Assembly (NCBI GenBank): GCA_029718625.1 | Contig: CM056397.1 | Span: forward strand, 3,310,590-3,374,589 | DNA: 64,000 nucleotides | Source: Synaphobranchus kaupii | Taxonomy: Eukaryota; Chordata; Actinopteri; Anguilliformes; Synaphobranchidae | Reading direction: 5' to 3' | Made by a program: the position numbers and the translations under genes | The notes under the pieces: generated by a model | Seen by the model: only the letters and a program-made list of their open reading frames with translations | What the model was told of the DNA's origin: nothing | Database searches by the model: none | Shown here: one piece after another, positions 53,483 to 64,000 of the stretch | Layout of the letters: every line of letters begins with the position of its first letter | Position numbering within the stretch: the stretch's first letter is position 1

Positions 53483-54039
53483 CAGTGAGCACCATAATTC
53501 ATTGGACAGTGACACATTTATTTGTTATTTTGGTTCTGTACTCTAGCACTTTGAGTTTGAAAGTATACAATGAGGTTGAAGTACAGACTGTTAGCTTTAA
53601 TTTGAGGATATTTTCATCCATATTGGATGAACCATTTAGAAATTATAGAACCTTTTGTACATTGTCCCCCCCATTTTCGGGCATCAAAAAACATTGGACA
53701 GTTTAACATAATGTAGAATAAAGTAATCATTTCTAACATTTGGTTGCATATTCTTTGCATGCCATGACTTCCTGGTGTCTGTGACCCAAAAATGTCAATA
53801 GACTCTTGATATCTAATTTTCTGGTACTCCTACAAGGGATACTATAACCTGTCTGCATTTGAATGGATCTCTATGGGAATTGGGGGGTGGGACTAGATTT
53901 AGCTGTAAATTACACTGGAACAGTATGGAACACGTGGTTGTCATCAAGGGTCTGAGGTGGTTGTCATCTCAAAGTGCTAGAGTACAGACCCAAAATAACA
54001 AAAAATGTGTCACTGTCCAATGAATTATGGTGCTCACTG
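53483..54039. mobile_element. Tc1/mariner-type MITE, copy D
   Basis: CAGTGAGCACCATAATTCAT at the left and ATGAATTATGGTGCTCACTG at the right, TA on both sides (53481-53482, 54040-54041). 557 bp, the most complete copy of the family here. Confidence 0.88.
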
Positions 54040-54041
54040 TA

Positions 54042-55720
54042 TGTGTCCTTTGTACATATAGCTTTAGTTTTTCATAAATCAGTTTTTAGTAGGTCAGGTA
54101 GGGTATAATGATTATCGGCTTTTCCAAAGGACACTGCTACTTTTAACCATGTTCATATAATTTTAAATGCCTGGTACTGATAAATGATTGTATGAAGAGC
54201 CTTCCTGAAAGAGCATGGTTACCATAATTCTATATGTTGCGATATCATTATGAATTTAATTATTTCAATAGTACCAAAACTAACTGCATTAATGAATAAA
54301 TAAATAAATAATACATCTCATGTGGTATATTTTCAAATACACCCTGACTCTTCCAACGACGGTTTAAAAATACAATAGTCAGTGGAAGAGTTAGTGGATA
54401 TACTCTATATGCTGAACATAATGTATGCAGAATGCATGTAGATGGATGAGTAAAGCACAGAAAAATAAACTCTCAAATCTGTGCAAAGCTCAGGCAGACA
54501 ATCCAGGGCCCAGGACAGGGTTCAGTGCTGTGCAGTGCTGTATTGATGGAAAGGGAATTGTTGGATGTTAAATGGGGGTAATTATTATTTTAGTGGTTCC
54601 TGGAGAATACTGTTATGATTTCAGTATGCAGAACATTGCCATTTCCAACAGCGGAGTCACTGCTGTAAATATGGAATTGCTGGTACATGTGTAATTTGTC
54701 ACTTTGAATAAAACAAATGTAACATTCACAGTGGATTTTTCTTCATTAAATTGAAATTTCCCCCAATCTAAAATAGTAGCTCTTTGGTTGCACACATACA
54801 CATTGACATTTCTCAGGACTAAAATCTCATCCAACATTGCTGCTAAATCTTGTCACAAATTCAGTTGCTTCTCACATTCTTCAGTTGCCATGTTTTTCTT
54901 AGTCATAGGAAGTCACCCTCAGAATTTAATCCCACCCCTCATTTTTTGTCTGCTTACCCCCAAATTTGTAAAGGTCTGTCCTCCATTCATTCAGGAGGGT
55001 GCATGCTAGCAAACATGCCCACCAAAATGTGTGTAGTTAGATGCATCACCTGGAAGCACATTAACTCCACCACCACCACACCAGTACTGTCTGTAACACA
55101 AAGTAAATCACAGAACCTGTATTGAACTGAAATATTAATTTTACCCAGTAATTACACCAATGGCCCACTTTTATCTTAGAAATTGACCTGTACTCTTATT
55201 GTATCATGGTAAGCTGTGCATATGAATGTAGAAATTAAAGAATTGCATAGTTCACCATGCCAATTAAATATTCTCATGGCTAACAATCCAATGACATGCC
55301 AAAAATATTAATACTGGAACCCATGCACCATGACACCAACATTATAGCAGCATTCTCTACTGAAGTAGCTCCTTTATTTTGGGAAAAACATGTTTACACA
55401 GTCAAGTTCAGCATCTTTGTGAGCTGACGAGAGCTAAGACTGAATACATTGCCACCTGTATGGAAATCAGTCTGACAAGATCTGGCTCATCATATTTAAT
55501 ATCAGACACTTCACCAAAGAGCTCTTTCATTCTTAGTTTTTATGGAGAGCACTGGGGGTGGAACAGAAGACAGAGGAGGAAAATATATATAGTACAGGAA
55601 AACTGACTGGATATATCAAGAGCAATAGTCACCATCTTTGTCTTCATTGTGTTCATCATCAAATCACTATGTGTGCTAAAATGTGAAGTCCTACCCAAAT
55701 TATTGCATTTATACGCACTG
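54042..55720. other. Intergenic stretch, nothing recognised
   Basis: AT-rich, no exon or transposon end supported. Confidence 0.4.
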
Positions 55721-55721
55721 G

Positions 55722-55754
<33 letters not shown>

Positions 55755-55825
55755 AGAAGAAGAAGAAGAAGAAGAAGAAGAAGAAGAAGAAGAAGAAGAA
55801 GAAGAAGAAGGAGGAGGAAGAAGAA
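55721..55825. repeat. (GAA)n array, about 30 units
   Basis: Uninterrupted purine run GAAGAA..., ending with GAGGAGGAAGAAGAA. Gives poly-K/E and poly-L frames that are not genes. Confidence 0.97.
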
Positions 55826-55897
55826 ACTGTTTTTCTCATTCGAATTGTGACGGGTGGCAGGTTGAATGCTATTTGGGTTTACAGGATGTCTACACAT

Positions 55898-55898
<1 letters not shown>

Positions 55899-55985
<87 letters not shown>
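55899..55985. repeat. (GT)n microsatellite, about 43 units
   Basis: Pure GT run, 74 bp after the GAA array. Confidence 0.97.
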
Positions 55986-55986
<1 letters not shown>

Positions 55987-57884
55987 TGCCTTTGCTGGAG
56001 GTATATTATGGTAAACTAAGTTAACCTATGCAGAGAGGCCTGTGAGGCCTCAATGTTTTCCTAAATCCGAACTGTGAGGATGGTTCAGTGGGATAGACGT
56101 GTGTCTTATGAAGTGATCAAATTTATTCTATTCTATTCCATAGGGGCAGACATCTAGCAGCCACCAGGACTAATAGAGGAGACGATATTCTTATTTTGCA
56201 TGCAGTACAACAGGAAAGCTTACACTTTCCAGCTATTTATCTTTGTGATTTAGCATACATACACGGTCCTAAATAAACCTCTGTCAATCTTGGTTACTGT
56301 GAAGGTGTTAAATATCAAATTAATTTATTGTCTACTGGTCTGTTGTCATTATTAGAACAACCTGACTGCAACAGGATTATATTTCAGGAAGGTGAACCAA
56401 AAGTCCATTGCACACTTCCGGTTATATTGCATTGTAGAAACAGCAACCCAGGTTTGAATACTATAGAACCCTGCAGTGAGGCCTCGCCTAAATATATGAA
56501 TGCAAGTAATGCACTGTATTATAAACAACAAGACACTCAAGTCATTTGATGTTACAAATCATTCAATTAGTCATGCTTCATTGTGAAATATTTTAGGTTG
56601 TAATAAACAAAAACAAAAAAAAGAAGAGAGGTGTATCTCAAGGTCCAGGCATGAAACTGTTTACTTGCTGACGTGCATCTAATTCATTTCATTTATTTTC
56701 CTCTGTGATCCAGCAAGATCGAGATTGCCTTCATCCATGTATTGTGTTGTGTTGTATGCCTCTACAACTTTAAACAAGGAGTTTTGGTTAAATTGGTTAA
56801 ATTGTCAAAATATGCTGGATCTCTCGGGCATGATTTGTGCAGCCCATACATTACGTGCATTGTCTTTGTCTTTGTTTTGACATTAATTATTCTTTCAAGT
56901 GTGTTGTCACTGACCCACTGATTAAATACACTTATATTAGTCAAACCAGAGCTTCTGCAAGGGGGCCGTTGGTAAAATTATGGTTGGTTTAACCTGAGAT
57001 TTACGCATTATCTTAATGTAAATAGTTTTGCTGTGGACTTTGGAATCGGAAGTGACAAATGCACGATGGGCAGCTGTTGCATACCTGTGGTGTGGTGATG
57101 TCAGTCAGAGTGATGTCAGTCCCACCTAACAACCGACACCCATCTTCCCTGTCCTGGCACAGATCCCACCACTCCACCCTCCTTCCTTCCTGGAATGCTC
57201 CAGATCTGATTGTGTTTCACCAGCTTGATTCTGCATTGATTTTAAGTAACATCCCCTTTAGTATTAGACTTCATTTGAATGGTGTGACACCATGTAAGAT
57301 CTGAGTGTCACCCAAACCTTAACCCGTGGCGCAACGAGACCTCTGGACCTGGTAATGGACACCCAAAAATTTGAAGTGGCCTATCGCACTGGTATTGCTG
57401 TTCCTGTGTGTAAATGAATGCGGAGATGCCATTCTGTGCATTATCCTGGATTAATTTACCACTAATTTACCACCGAGTCCCAAACTAACAACAATATATT
57501 TGGGTGATCAAAATTATTAATTTCACCAGACTTAAGTGCTGTGAAACATTGGTGGTTGATTTAAATATTATGGTGAAAATGCTTGGTCAGCAGCATGCTG
57601 GGCTAGTGGGTCAAGAATGGGTGATTAATGCAATACAGGAATGTTTTTTTCCATGGCATTCCGCATCAATTATGATAAAGTACTCCTTAGCAAGTGTTAA
57701 TGCGTTGTATACCTGCGTACACATGCTTGTTTAACAACTAAGCTAGACATTGGGCTGCCATTTATGTCATTAGTGGGTGTGTATGCATATAGGTAAGTGG
57801 GTGTGTTCGTTAAGTGTGTGCAGGGTGGTTCAACTTACAGTGCATGTGTATGCTTGTATTAGTGTATAGAGACCTGAATATATC
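55986..57884. other. Intergenic stretch downstream of cend1
   Basis: No supported exon or transposon terminus. Confidence 0.4.
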
Positions 57885-57890
57885 TTTATT
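57885..57890 (-). terminator. cend1: Poly(A) signal of cend1
   Basis: AATAAA on the minus strand (within ACAAAATAAAGAT), about 175 bases after the cend1 stop codon, giving a short 3' UTR. Confidence 0.5.
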
Positions 57891-58063
57891 TTGTACACAC
57901 CAGAAGTAATTCTAACTACCAGCTAAACTGGACTACACCTCTAATATGAGTGAATGCAAAATCTCTGCTCCCTTCCACCATCCCTCAAGGTACAGTCACT
58001 CCATAACCAGCCAATTAAACCATAGTTATTAACTAATCAACTAGTAAACTCTGCGTGACGCTC

Positions 58064-58393
58064 TCAATTCCTCCGTGCTAACAACAGCGCCCCCACCAGG
58101 ATAGCAGCAACTGCGATGACAGCCCCGCCGATAAGGAAGGGTTTCAGGCTCTCCAGGGAGTCTGTGCTGGCTTCCCCGGCATCAGTGCCCTCTGGTGCCG
58201 CCTCCTTGTCAGCCGCCCCGTCGTGGTCAGCCGCCCCGTCCTCTGGGGGCTTCTCCGGAGCAGGGGCTGCTGGGGCAGGTTCGGCAGGGGCGGGGTTCTC
58301 TTTGCGGGGTGGAGCCTTCTCCGCGGGTTTCTCAGCCTTGGGGGCAGGGGCTGCCTTTGGTGCTGCTGCACCACTCTTTGCTTTGGCATCCAT
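58064..58393 (-). CDS. cend1: CEND1-like neuronal membrane protein
   Basis: A complete 109-codon reading frame, ATG at 58393 and TGA at 58066-58064. The context is GCCCCATGG, a strong start. An acceptor (tttccag) lies five bases before the ATG, so the coding region is a single exon behind a noncoding one. The protein begins MDAKAKSG. Residues 8-75 are dominated by A, P, E and K; an acidic stretch around 50-80 is rich in D, E and A; the end (about 86-106) is a hydrophobic segment, FLIGGAVIAVAAILVGALLL, closed by ARRN. This is the CEND1/BM88 plan: a disordered proline-rich cytosolic part and a C-terminal tail anchor ending in basic residues. CEND1 promotes cell-cycle exit and neuronal differentiation and is tail-anchored to mitochondria and other membranes. 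It is shorter than the mammalian protein (about 149 aa). Linkage to eps8l2 supports the name. A long frame on the opposite strand over the same bases is an effect of the GC-rich composition. Confidence 0.82.
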   Translation of the reverse strand: MDAKAKSGAAAPKAAPAPKAEKPAEKAPPRKENPAPAEPAPAAPAPEKPPEDGAADHDGAADKEAAPEGTDAGEASTDSLESLKPFLIGGAVIAVAAILVGALLLARRN

Positions 58394-58868
58394 GGGGCCT
58401 GGAAATGGAGATTGTCAGTCAGAGAGGGAAGGGGCGGCGTCCGTTCTCAGGGTGTCTCTACCTAAAGACAAAAAGAAAGGCAGTGATGCTGTCATATATA
58501 AAAGGGGCACATTCTCATATAGCTGCATACATGCATACTTACACACACATCTGTATACGCGTATGAATGCGTGTGTGTGTTTGTTTGTGTTAGAGGACCT
58601 GGTATGCATTATGTTTTGGCATCAGGCATCTTTCTCTGCTTGTGGGCTAAAACTTCAGTAACCGCCAGAGTGGTCTAAAGCTAGGAACTGACCCCTTTTA
58701 TGGAAAATCTACCACTCCCCCCTTTTCAAGGTGTTACTAGAGAAAGATTGAGGCGACTGTGACTGGAGAAGAGCCCTGTGACAAAAGCACAGAGACAATC
58801 CCCTGGCTGGACTACCTTTAGCACTGTGTGACATCATTTTCAACAGGCCATATGTGCAGCAGGCCTAC

Positions 58869-58966
58869 CTTCCGTACTGTCGCAGCATGCAAATGGCCTC
58901 TCCCTATCTCACGCACTCGGACAGCACGAGACAAACAGCCATGCTAATGAAGGATGTGAGAGAGGG
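58869..58966 (-). other. cend1: Likely noncoding first exon of cend1
   Basis: The segment ends ACGGAAG before a gtaggcct donor (58868-58861) and joins plausibly to the acceptor at 58399. The intron would be about 460 bp. Its 5' end is set at about 58966 from the TATA-like box just upstream; this end is an estimate. It contains ATTTGCAT (octamer-like) and no long open frame. Confidence 0.5.
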
Positions 58967-58991
58967 CAAAGAGATATGGACGGGGGAGGGA

Positions 58992-58999
58992 CTTAAATA
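58992..58999 (-). promoter_or_regulatory. cend1: TATA-like box of cend1
   Basis: TATTTAAG on the minus strand, preceded by CTCTTCTCTTC-type pyrimidine sequence and about 30 bases upstream of the inferred transcript start. The half-site GGACAGCAC (plus strand 58918-58926), which resembles one half of an RE1/NRSF site, lies inside the proposed first exon; the other half is not seen. Confidence 0.45.
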
Positions 59000-59829
59000 G
59001 AGAAGAGAAGTGAAGAGAGGAGCCGTGGGATGCAGGTACGGGGAAAAGGCAGTTGCTCAGCAGGACAGGAGTGATAGAGCGGAGAGGCAAGTGAAAAAAC
59101 GCACAGCAGAGGTAAGAAATGCGGGAGCCGGAGAGGCTCTTCCCAAATCTGAGACAACGATGCACATGTTGCCCACATGCACAAGCAGACTGCATCAGGG
59201 TGGCATTGCACCAGTGCAAGGCAGAGAGGGGAGGGGGGAGTCGAAGCTGAGACTAAAGCAGGGAGGAGGGGAGAGATGAGCCAGTGCAGGCCCATCTGAA
59301 TCAATGAAAGCCACAATGATGCTAGCAGCAACAATGAAAAGAGCAATAGGCACCAAAAGATTTGTGCCTACCTTTTTTTCCCCTCTGTCTGTTGCTCTTT
59401 TGTCTGCACTGTCCCGGGCTGGTTCAAGATGAAGAGACGGAGGAAAAAGAAAGAGAAACAGAGGCCACGGGAGAAGGGCACAGTTCTGTCGTCAAGGAGA
59501 AAGAGTCAGGGAATGAGCTAAGAGGAGAGATGGAGGACACTGGAGAAGAGAAAAGGAGGAGGAGGAAGAGGAGAGGGGCAGGGATGTACCATTGTGTCTG
59601 TGAATGGGGGGTGATGCACTTTGGTACTGTGTGTGTTTTTTTCTTTCTGTAAGCAGGTTTCTGCTTGTAGTACATTCTCTGTTGTGGCTTATGTCATTAT
59701 GTGTAAATTAAATATGTGTGTTTTATTATTTATGTACTTGCGTGCAAATGCATAATAAACAAAATGTGTGTGTACTGCATGTATTAATCTGCTTCAGTAT
59801 ATGGAAACATTAACTAGACTTCTTAGTAA

Positions 59830-60245
59830 TAACTGTGCAATCCAAAAGTATGTGGACAGTGAAATATTTTTTAGTTGTTTTGACTCTGTATTCCAGCACA
59901 TTGTGAAATGGAACAGTGACGATGAGGTTAAAGTGCAGACTTTCAGCATTAATTTGAGGGTGTTTACATCCTGTTTACATTATTATGCTGGAATAGTAGG
60001 GAACACATGGTTGGCTAAATGGCTGTAAGTCATCAAAGGTCTAAGTAAATAAGCCTCAAACCATCACGCTGCTGCCAGATATGCAGTAGATGTGGATAGA
60101 TCACTTTAAGCATTTCTTCTCCAGACTTATTTTTCCATAGAGCTCAATAGGAAAATGAGTCAGGAGAAACAACCCTAAAGTTATCCATCTATATCTACTG
60201 TATATCTGGCAGCAGAATGATGGTTTGAGGCTCAGAGATGCACGT
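59830..60245. mobile_element. Tc1/mariner-type MITE, copy E (degraded)
   Basis: Shares ATGGTTGGCTAAATGGCT and the palindromic GCCAGATATGCAGTAGAT centre with the other copies; the terminal repeats are decayed. Confidence 0.65.
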
Positions 60246-60539
60246 TTGATACATACTTCCTGTGACTAGCATCATATTGGTAATGCAGGACACCTACGTA
60301 AAATAATGTCACTAGAATATTTAATGACATGTCAGGCTATTACCTCTTCAAGCTATATTACAGAGTACTGTGTGGTGTATGGATGACCTCAGTTTGATGG
60401 GAATCCCACCCCCAACATAGGCTACACACGTCCTGCTCCAAATACTCTTAGTATCCTTCTTTTGTTGAGGCATGAAGAAATGTGTGTGCTACATAATAAA
60501 TGTTTGTTTCCCTTAGTGTGTCAGCGCTGAAGCGGCATG

Positions 60540-61579
60540 TTGCGCTTTGTGCGTGCCACTGTACGTGTGACTGTGCCCCCGTGTTTTTGATAGAAAATGT
60601 GAACTGCGAGCTGAGACCACACCCTTCTAATTAAAGTCTATGAAGATCAGGAAATGACGCAATTGTGCCAACCCTCGCCGAGATTTTTTGCTATTCACCA
60701 AGGCTAGCCCCGCGCTAATTCGGTTGTCCCAATGTGCTTTACAGAGCTAAGGAAATTTCAGAGGGTTACGCTAATAGCGCAGTGGAGCGGACTGGAGGGA
60801 GAGGCCAGGGATGACGTAAACAGCGTATGTCGCGCCGCTTCCAGCCGTCATTTGCGGTTGCTGAAGCCTGCAGCTGCGGAGCAGTGCACAGGAATAACGA
60901 CGTCCCTCATCTGGAAAAAAAAGCTTGGGAGGTGGGGGGAGCGGCGGCGAAGCAATTGGTAACTGCTGCAGTTCCAGCAGCCTGTGTCAGATTCGGGAGT
61001 AGCCTTATTTTGTGTTACACATAATGTCACACCTGAATAAACGTTTTTATTTTGAACGTTTTTATTAGCCATTAATTAACTAGCTAACCAGCTAGCAAAT
61101 TTATAGTTACATTTCCGACTGCCGTTGAGCACGAAGCGTGATTGCAGGAGCGAAAATACAGAAACTTGTCAGTCACGGAAAATAGAGAAATGGCGTAATA
61201 TATTGAACTTTAACAATAAGACTGTGACTGTAATAGTTCCGAGAAGGATACAAAACGCAGCTTTTTGGAGGTGGACATTTCGGACAGCCGCGATTCGCGA
61301 CCCTCTTCAGAATTGTTTGACCTGAATATTGTGCTAGCTTCCATAGCTAGCCAACTGATCGGCGAAAATTACAGCGTAGCTACGCGAGTGGTTTGTCTAG
61401 ATTCAGCTGCTCCAGATAGGGTCGAACAGGCGGGCAGAAGCTACATCGGGTCGGCTCCCTAGAAAGCAGAGTCGTAGATCGGGCCGGCTCCAGAATGGGA
61501 TAGGGGACGGACAAGTGGACGATGGGAGAGAGAACGGAACCAGAGCAGTGGGACTCAGGAAAGTACCGACGCAATACAG
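60540..61579 (+). promoter_or_regulatory. CpG-rich promoter-like region with a donor-like end
   Basis: GC- and CpG-richer than its surroundings, with ATGACGTAAAC and GCGTAGCTACGCGA-type motifs. On the plus strand it ends CGCAATACAG before gtgagcggg (61580 on), a good donor, so a noncoding first exon is possible. A 65-codon frame at 61265-61462 has no family match. Confidence 0.35.
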
Positions 61580-62860
61580 GTGAGCGGGCTACGCCAGGGG
61601 GTTGTGGGGTCACTCACTGTAAGCATACCTGCCCACGACAGTCCGGTACGTTTTTGGGTGATTATAGATGACTCGGTTCAAGGGAATAGGTGACGCTGTA
61701 GCCTATGGGAGGATACCGATGTGTGTCACTTTTCGCTGTAGGGCGGCTCTGGTTAAGATTACACGCCTGCTCAGTTTGAGCCCATTTCTGTCCACGGGAC
61801 CTGTAGATAATAATTGCTGCGTTGATTCGAGTCTGTTATGACATTAACGTCCAGTGCAAGAAAAGCATTGGCTTCAGTGCTCCATGTGCATAATGTGCCC
61901 TCTGCGTGTTCGTTTTCACTTTGTAGGCGCACCACGTCCCTACAGTCTCCTGGTCCTTCTGTTTTTCTACTCATGGTGTGGAGAGTTCCTCCATTGCATA
62001 AGAGCCCAATCAATAATGGATATCAGGAACATACAGCTACTGCTCTCTGGCAGACAAGATCTGGTATTAATGTTAATGCGCACTGTGTTCCTCTACAGTG
62101 GGCGTGTGCATTTTCAGCTTCACTCTCCCTCCATTCCCTTCAGAGCTGTGGGATCGCACTTTTTCAATGTTTGCTTCTGTGTGGTCTGAAATATTTGCTT
62201 ATACCTGAGCATGGTAACCCACCAAACCTGTGTGCATGTTTTGATGTCCCCAGGCAGACAACTCATACACATTCCCACACTTGTTGAGCTCAATAGCAGG
62301 CTTTGTCCCAGCTGTGGGCTTCTGTTCTAGTCCTGGAGCAGTCGGGTGCCCTGGAGCCGATGTACACATCTGTGTCTCTATGCTTCAGTGCCTGAAGGTT
62401 ATATTGTGGAGGGGCTCATTCATAAAACCGCTACAGCAGCAGGTCACATAGTGACTGGTCACAGAGCTAGCCTGGAGACTGACTGCAAACTGGGAAACGG
62501 GTTTAAAAAAAAAAAATAATAATAATAATTCTTTGTAAATATTTTACCAGGTTAGAGCGCTGTATTAGTATAATTCGCTCTGTCACATCTTTGTAGTTTG
62601 GCCAATGCTTAATGGAATATCCAGAGGGAGATCATTTAGTGGTTCTGTGGCCTCATGACTAGAATGTCTGTCTTCACTGCCCTTCAGTCGCTAGACTAGG
62701 AGAGATAGGTTGCGATGCCAAAGATTGTAAAATGGTACCGATTGCCTGAGCGCCTGACACTGTCCTGCCCTACCAAGGGACTTCTCTCTGCAGCACTGGG
62801 GGTAATCTCCTATTCTGTGAGCCGTCTAGTCCCGAGTCCGATTCCTGTTGGGCACTTTTT
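61580..62860. other. Region without recognised genes
   Basis: Open frames near 61838-62287 overlap in two frames and match nothing known. 62640-62860 has tRNA-like pieces (AGTCCGATTCCTGTTGGG) that may be a worn SINE. Confidence 0.3.
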
Positions 62861-62899
62861 GTAAATGGTATAGAGATGACCACCGACAGCAAGACCGGC

Positions 62900-63400
62900 T
62901 TGAACACTTCTCCGTAGACGCATTTCGCCTTGTTGGATTTGCGTCCCCCCCCCAGAGAGGCGATTCTTCGCTCTCGTCAGTGCCAAGTTGTTCTGCATTA
63001 TTTTCTGTCTGTTCTGTTCTGTGTTCAGTCGCCGAAGCGCCCTGCGGAGATTCGTGAGAAACACAAGCATGGCAAGCCGTCAGCAAACAGGGAGCGCCGC
63101 ACGTGACGTATTGAGAAGGGGTGGAGGGGGGGGGGCATGCACTGCCATCCGGGAGCCCTGTGCTCCCGTTTCTAGCTGCTCGGCTCCGCTGATGAAATCC
63201 TGACACTTCTGTCGTGATGGATGTCGTTGAAAGTTTTCCCCGGGATTTGGCGGGGGAGAGCGGAACGCGTCCTTCTCAGAGATGAGCAGATGGGCGACGC
63301 GCTCCGCGCTTCTGAGAGCGATGAGGCGGCCCCGGAGCGACACTAACTATCGCTGGCAGAGTGGTGCTCGCTTTTTCATGCCCTCTCTCCCTCTCTCTCT
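62900..63400. promoter_or_regulatory. CpG-rich promoter-like region
   Basis: Dense CpG, a CACGTGACGTATT block (E-box plus CRE-like, around 63100) and GC-rich runs, just before CT-rich arrays. It could be the promoter of the next gene; by linkage slc25a22 is a candidate, but no exon of it is visible. Confidence 0.35.
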
Positions 63401-64000
63401 TTCTCTCTCTCTGCCTCTCTGTCTCTCTCTCTTCTCTCTACCCCGCTTTCCAGTAGGGTACCATGTGTGAGTCTAAATGTGTCTCTGCCAGGGCTTGTTA
63501 CCATTACGTTCAACATAGTTCTCTCTCTCTCTCTCTGACTATTAAAATTTGAATTTCTAAGTGATTTATTGGTGTGACCTTACACGTTGCCAAAAGAAAA
63601 ACAAAAGTGACAAACACGAACAATAACAAACAATAATTACACCATTTTGTAATTTTATTAACTAAATTATTTTAATAGGCTGCATAAAAATATAATGTCT
63701 CCTTATCTATCTTTCTCATCCATTTAATTCCATGTTCTAGTCTGAAATGACACATAAAAGCATGTCTCTGCAGTCTGCACCTTCTCTCCGTGTCTCCCTA
63801 GCCCTCTTTTTATACCCTGTCCACATTTTACTTCTGGCACCTTTTACTTCCCATTTTTAGCCTGAAAGCTGTGTGTTACTCACTCCCACTCTCCCTCCCT
63901 CTCTCCCTCTCTCCCTCTCCCTCTCTCTCTCCCTCTCTCTCTATCTCTCTCTCTTTCTTCCTCCCACTCTCTTCCTCCCACTCTCTCCTACTCGTTCCCC
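63365..64000. repeat. CT-rich tracts at the right edge
   Basis: (CT)n-type tracts at 63383-63440, 63520-63536 and 63880-64000 with AT-rich DNA between. No gene seen. Confidence 0.7.

Noticed and set aside
55540..56014. Poly-K/E and poly-L/F frames
   Set aside because: Translations of the GAA array.
58116..58661. 181-codon plus-strand frame opposite cend1
   Set aside because: GC-rich shadow of the cend1 coding sequence; the minus frame has a start context, acceptor, tail anchor and poly(A) signal.

Overview
The window is vertebrate nuclear DNA, almost certainly from a ray-finned (teleost) fish. Support: spliced exons of an EPS8-family gene, an intronless CEND1-like coding exon, and a typical teleost repeat load (Tc1-like elements and their miniatures, L2-type LINE tails ending in ATGTAA/ATTAC repeats, a 5S-rRNA-derived SINE, a tRNA-derived SINE with an L2-like tail, PIF/Harbinger and hAT transposase remnants, long dinucleotide arrays). 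The species cannot be named from the sequence. No prokaryotic feature, CRISPR array or gene cluster is present.

Two host genes are supported, both on the minus strand. (1) The 5' part of eps8l2 (an EPS8-like actin regulator): five coding exons at 29954-29920, 29029-28983, 7513-7449, 3075-2914 and 1763-1614. They carry the start codon, the N-terminal linker and most of the PTB domain. All splice phases agree, and the gene runs off the left edge. A possible noncoding first exon lies near 43.1-42.8 kb. (2) cend1 at 58393-58064, a small proline/alanine/glutamate-rich protein with a C-terminal membrane anchor, with a likely noncoding first exon and TATA promoter near 58.87-59.0 kb and a poly(A) signal near 57.89 kb. 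As I recall it, EPS8L2 and CEND1 are close neighbours in human 11p15.5, which supports both calls. GC-rich stretches at 60.6-61.6 kb and 62.9-63.4 kb look like promoters of further genes, but no coding exon can be assigned there.

Layout. 0-2 kb: minisatellite and CT array flanking eps8l2 exon 5, plus a hAT miniature with a perfect 8-bp target duplication. 2-30 kb: eps8l2 introns filled with repeats (LTR with an 11-bp array, Tc1-type miniature, nested TTAA elements, 5S-SINE, Harbinger and hAT remnants, Tc1 remnant, solo LTR with GGGCC duplication). 30-43 kb: nested palindrome, LINE fragments, a hammerhead-like motif, and a 1.8-kb solo LTR carrying a 114-bp array. 44-47 kb: an L2-type LINE that has lost its reverse-transcriptase domain and carries a SINE insertion. 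47-58 kb: intergenic repeats, including a Tc1 element nested in an older palindrome. 58-64 kb: cend1 and CpG-rich promoter-like DNA.

I saw no novel multi-gene system. The most unusual points are structural: eps8l2 exon 5 sits between two tandem arrays, one of which repeats a donor-like splice site; a ~100-bp miniature element appears twice, both times flanked by CT, and once splits a palindrome that rejoins cleanly without it; two of the three larger LTRs contain internal minisatellites; and one LINE is fused across a missing RT domain.
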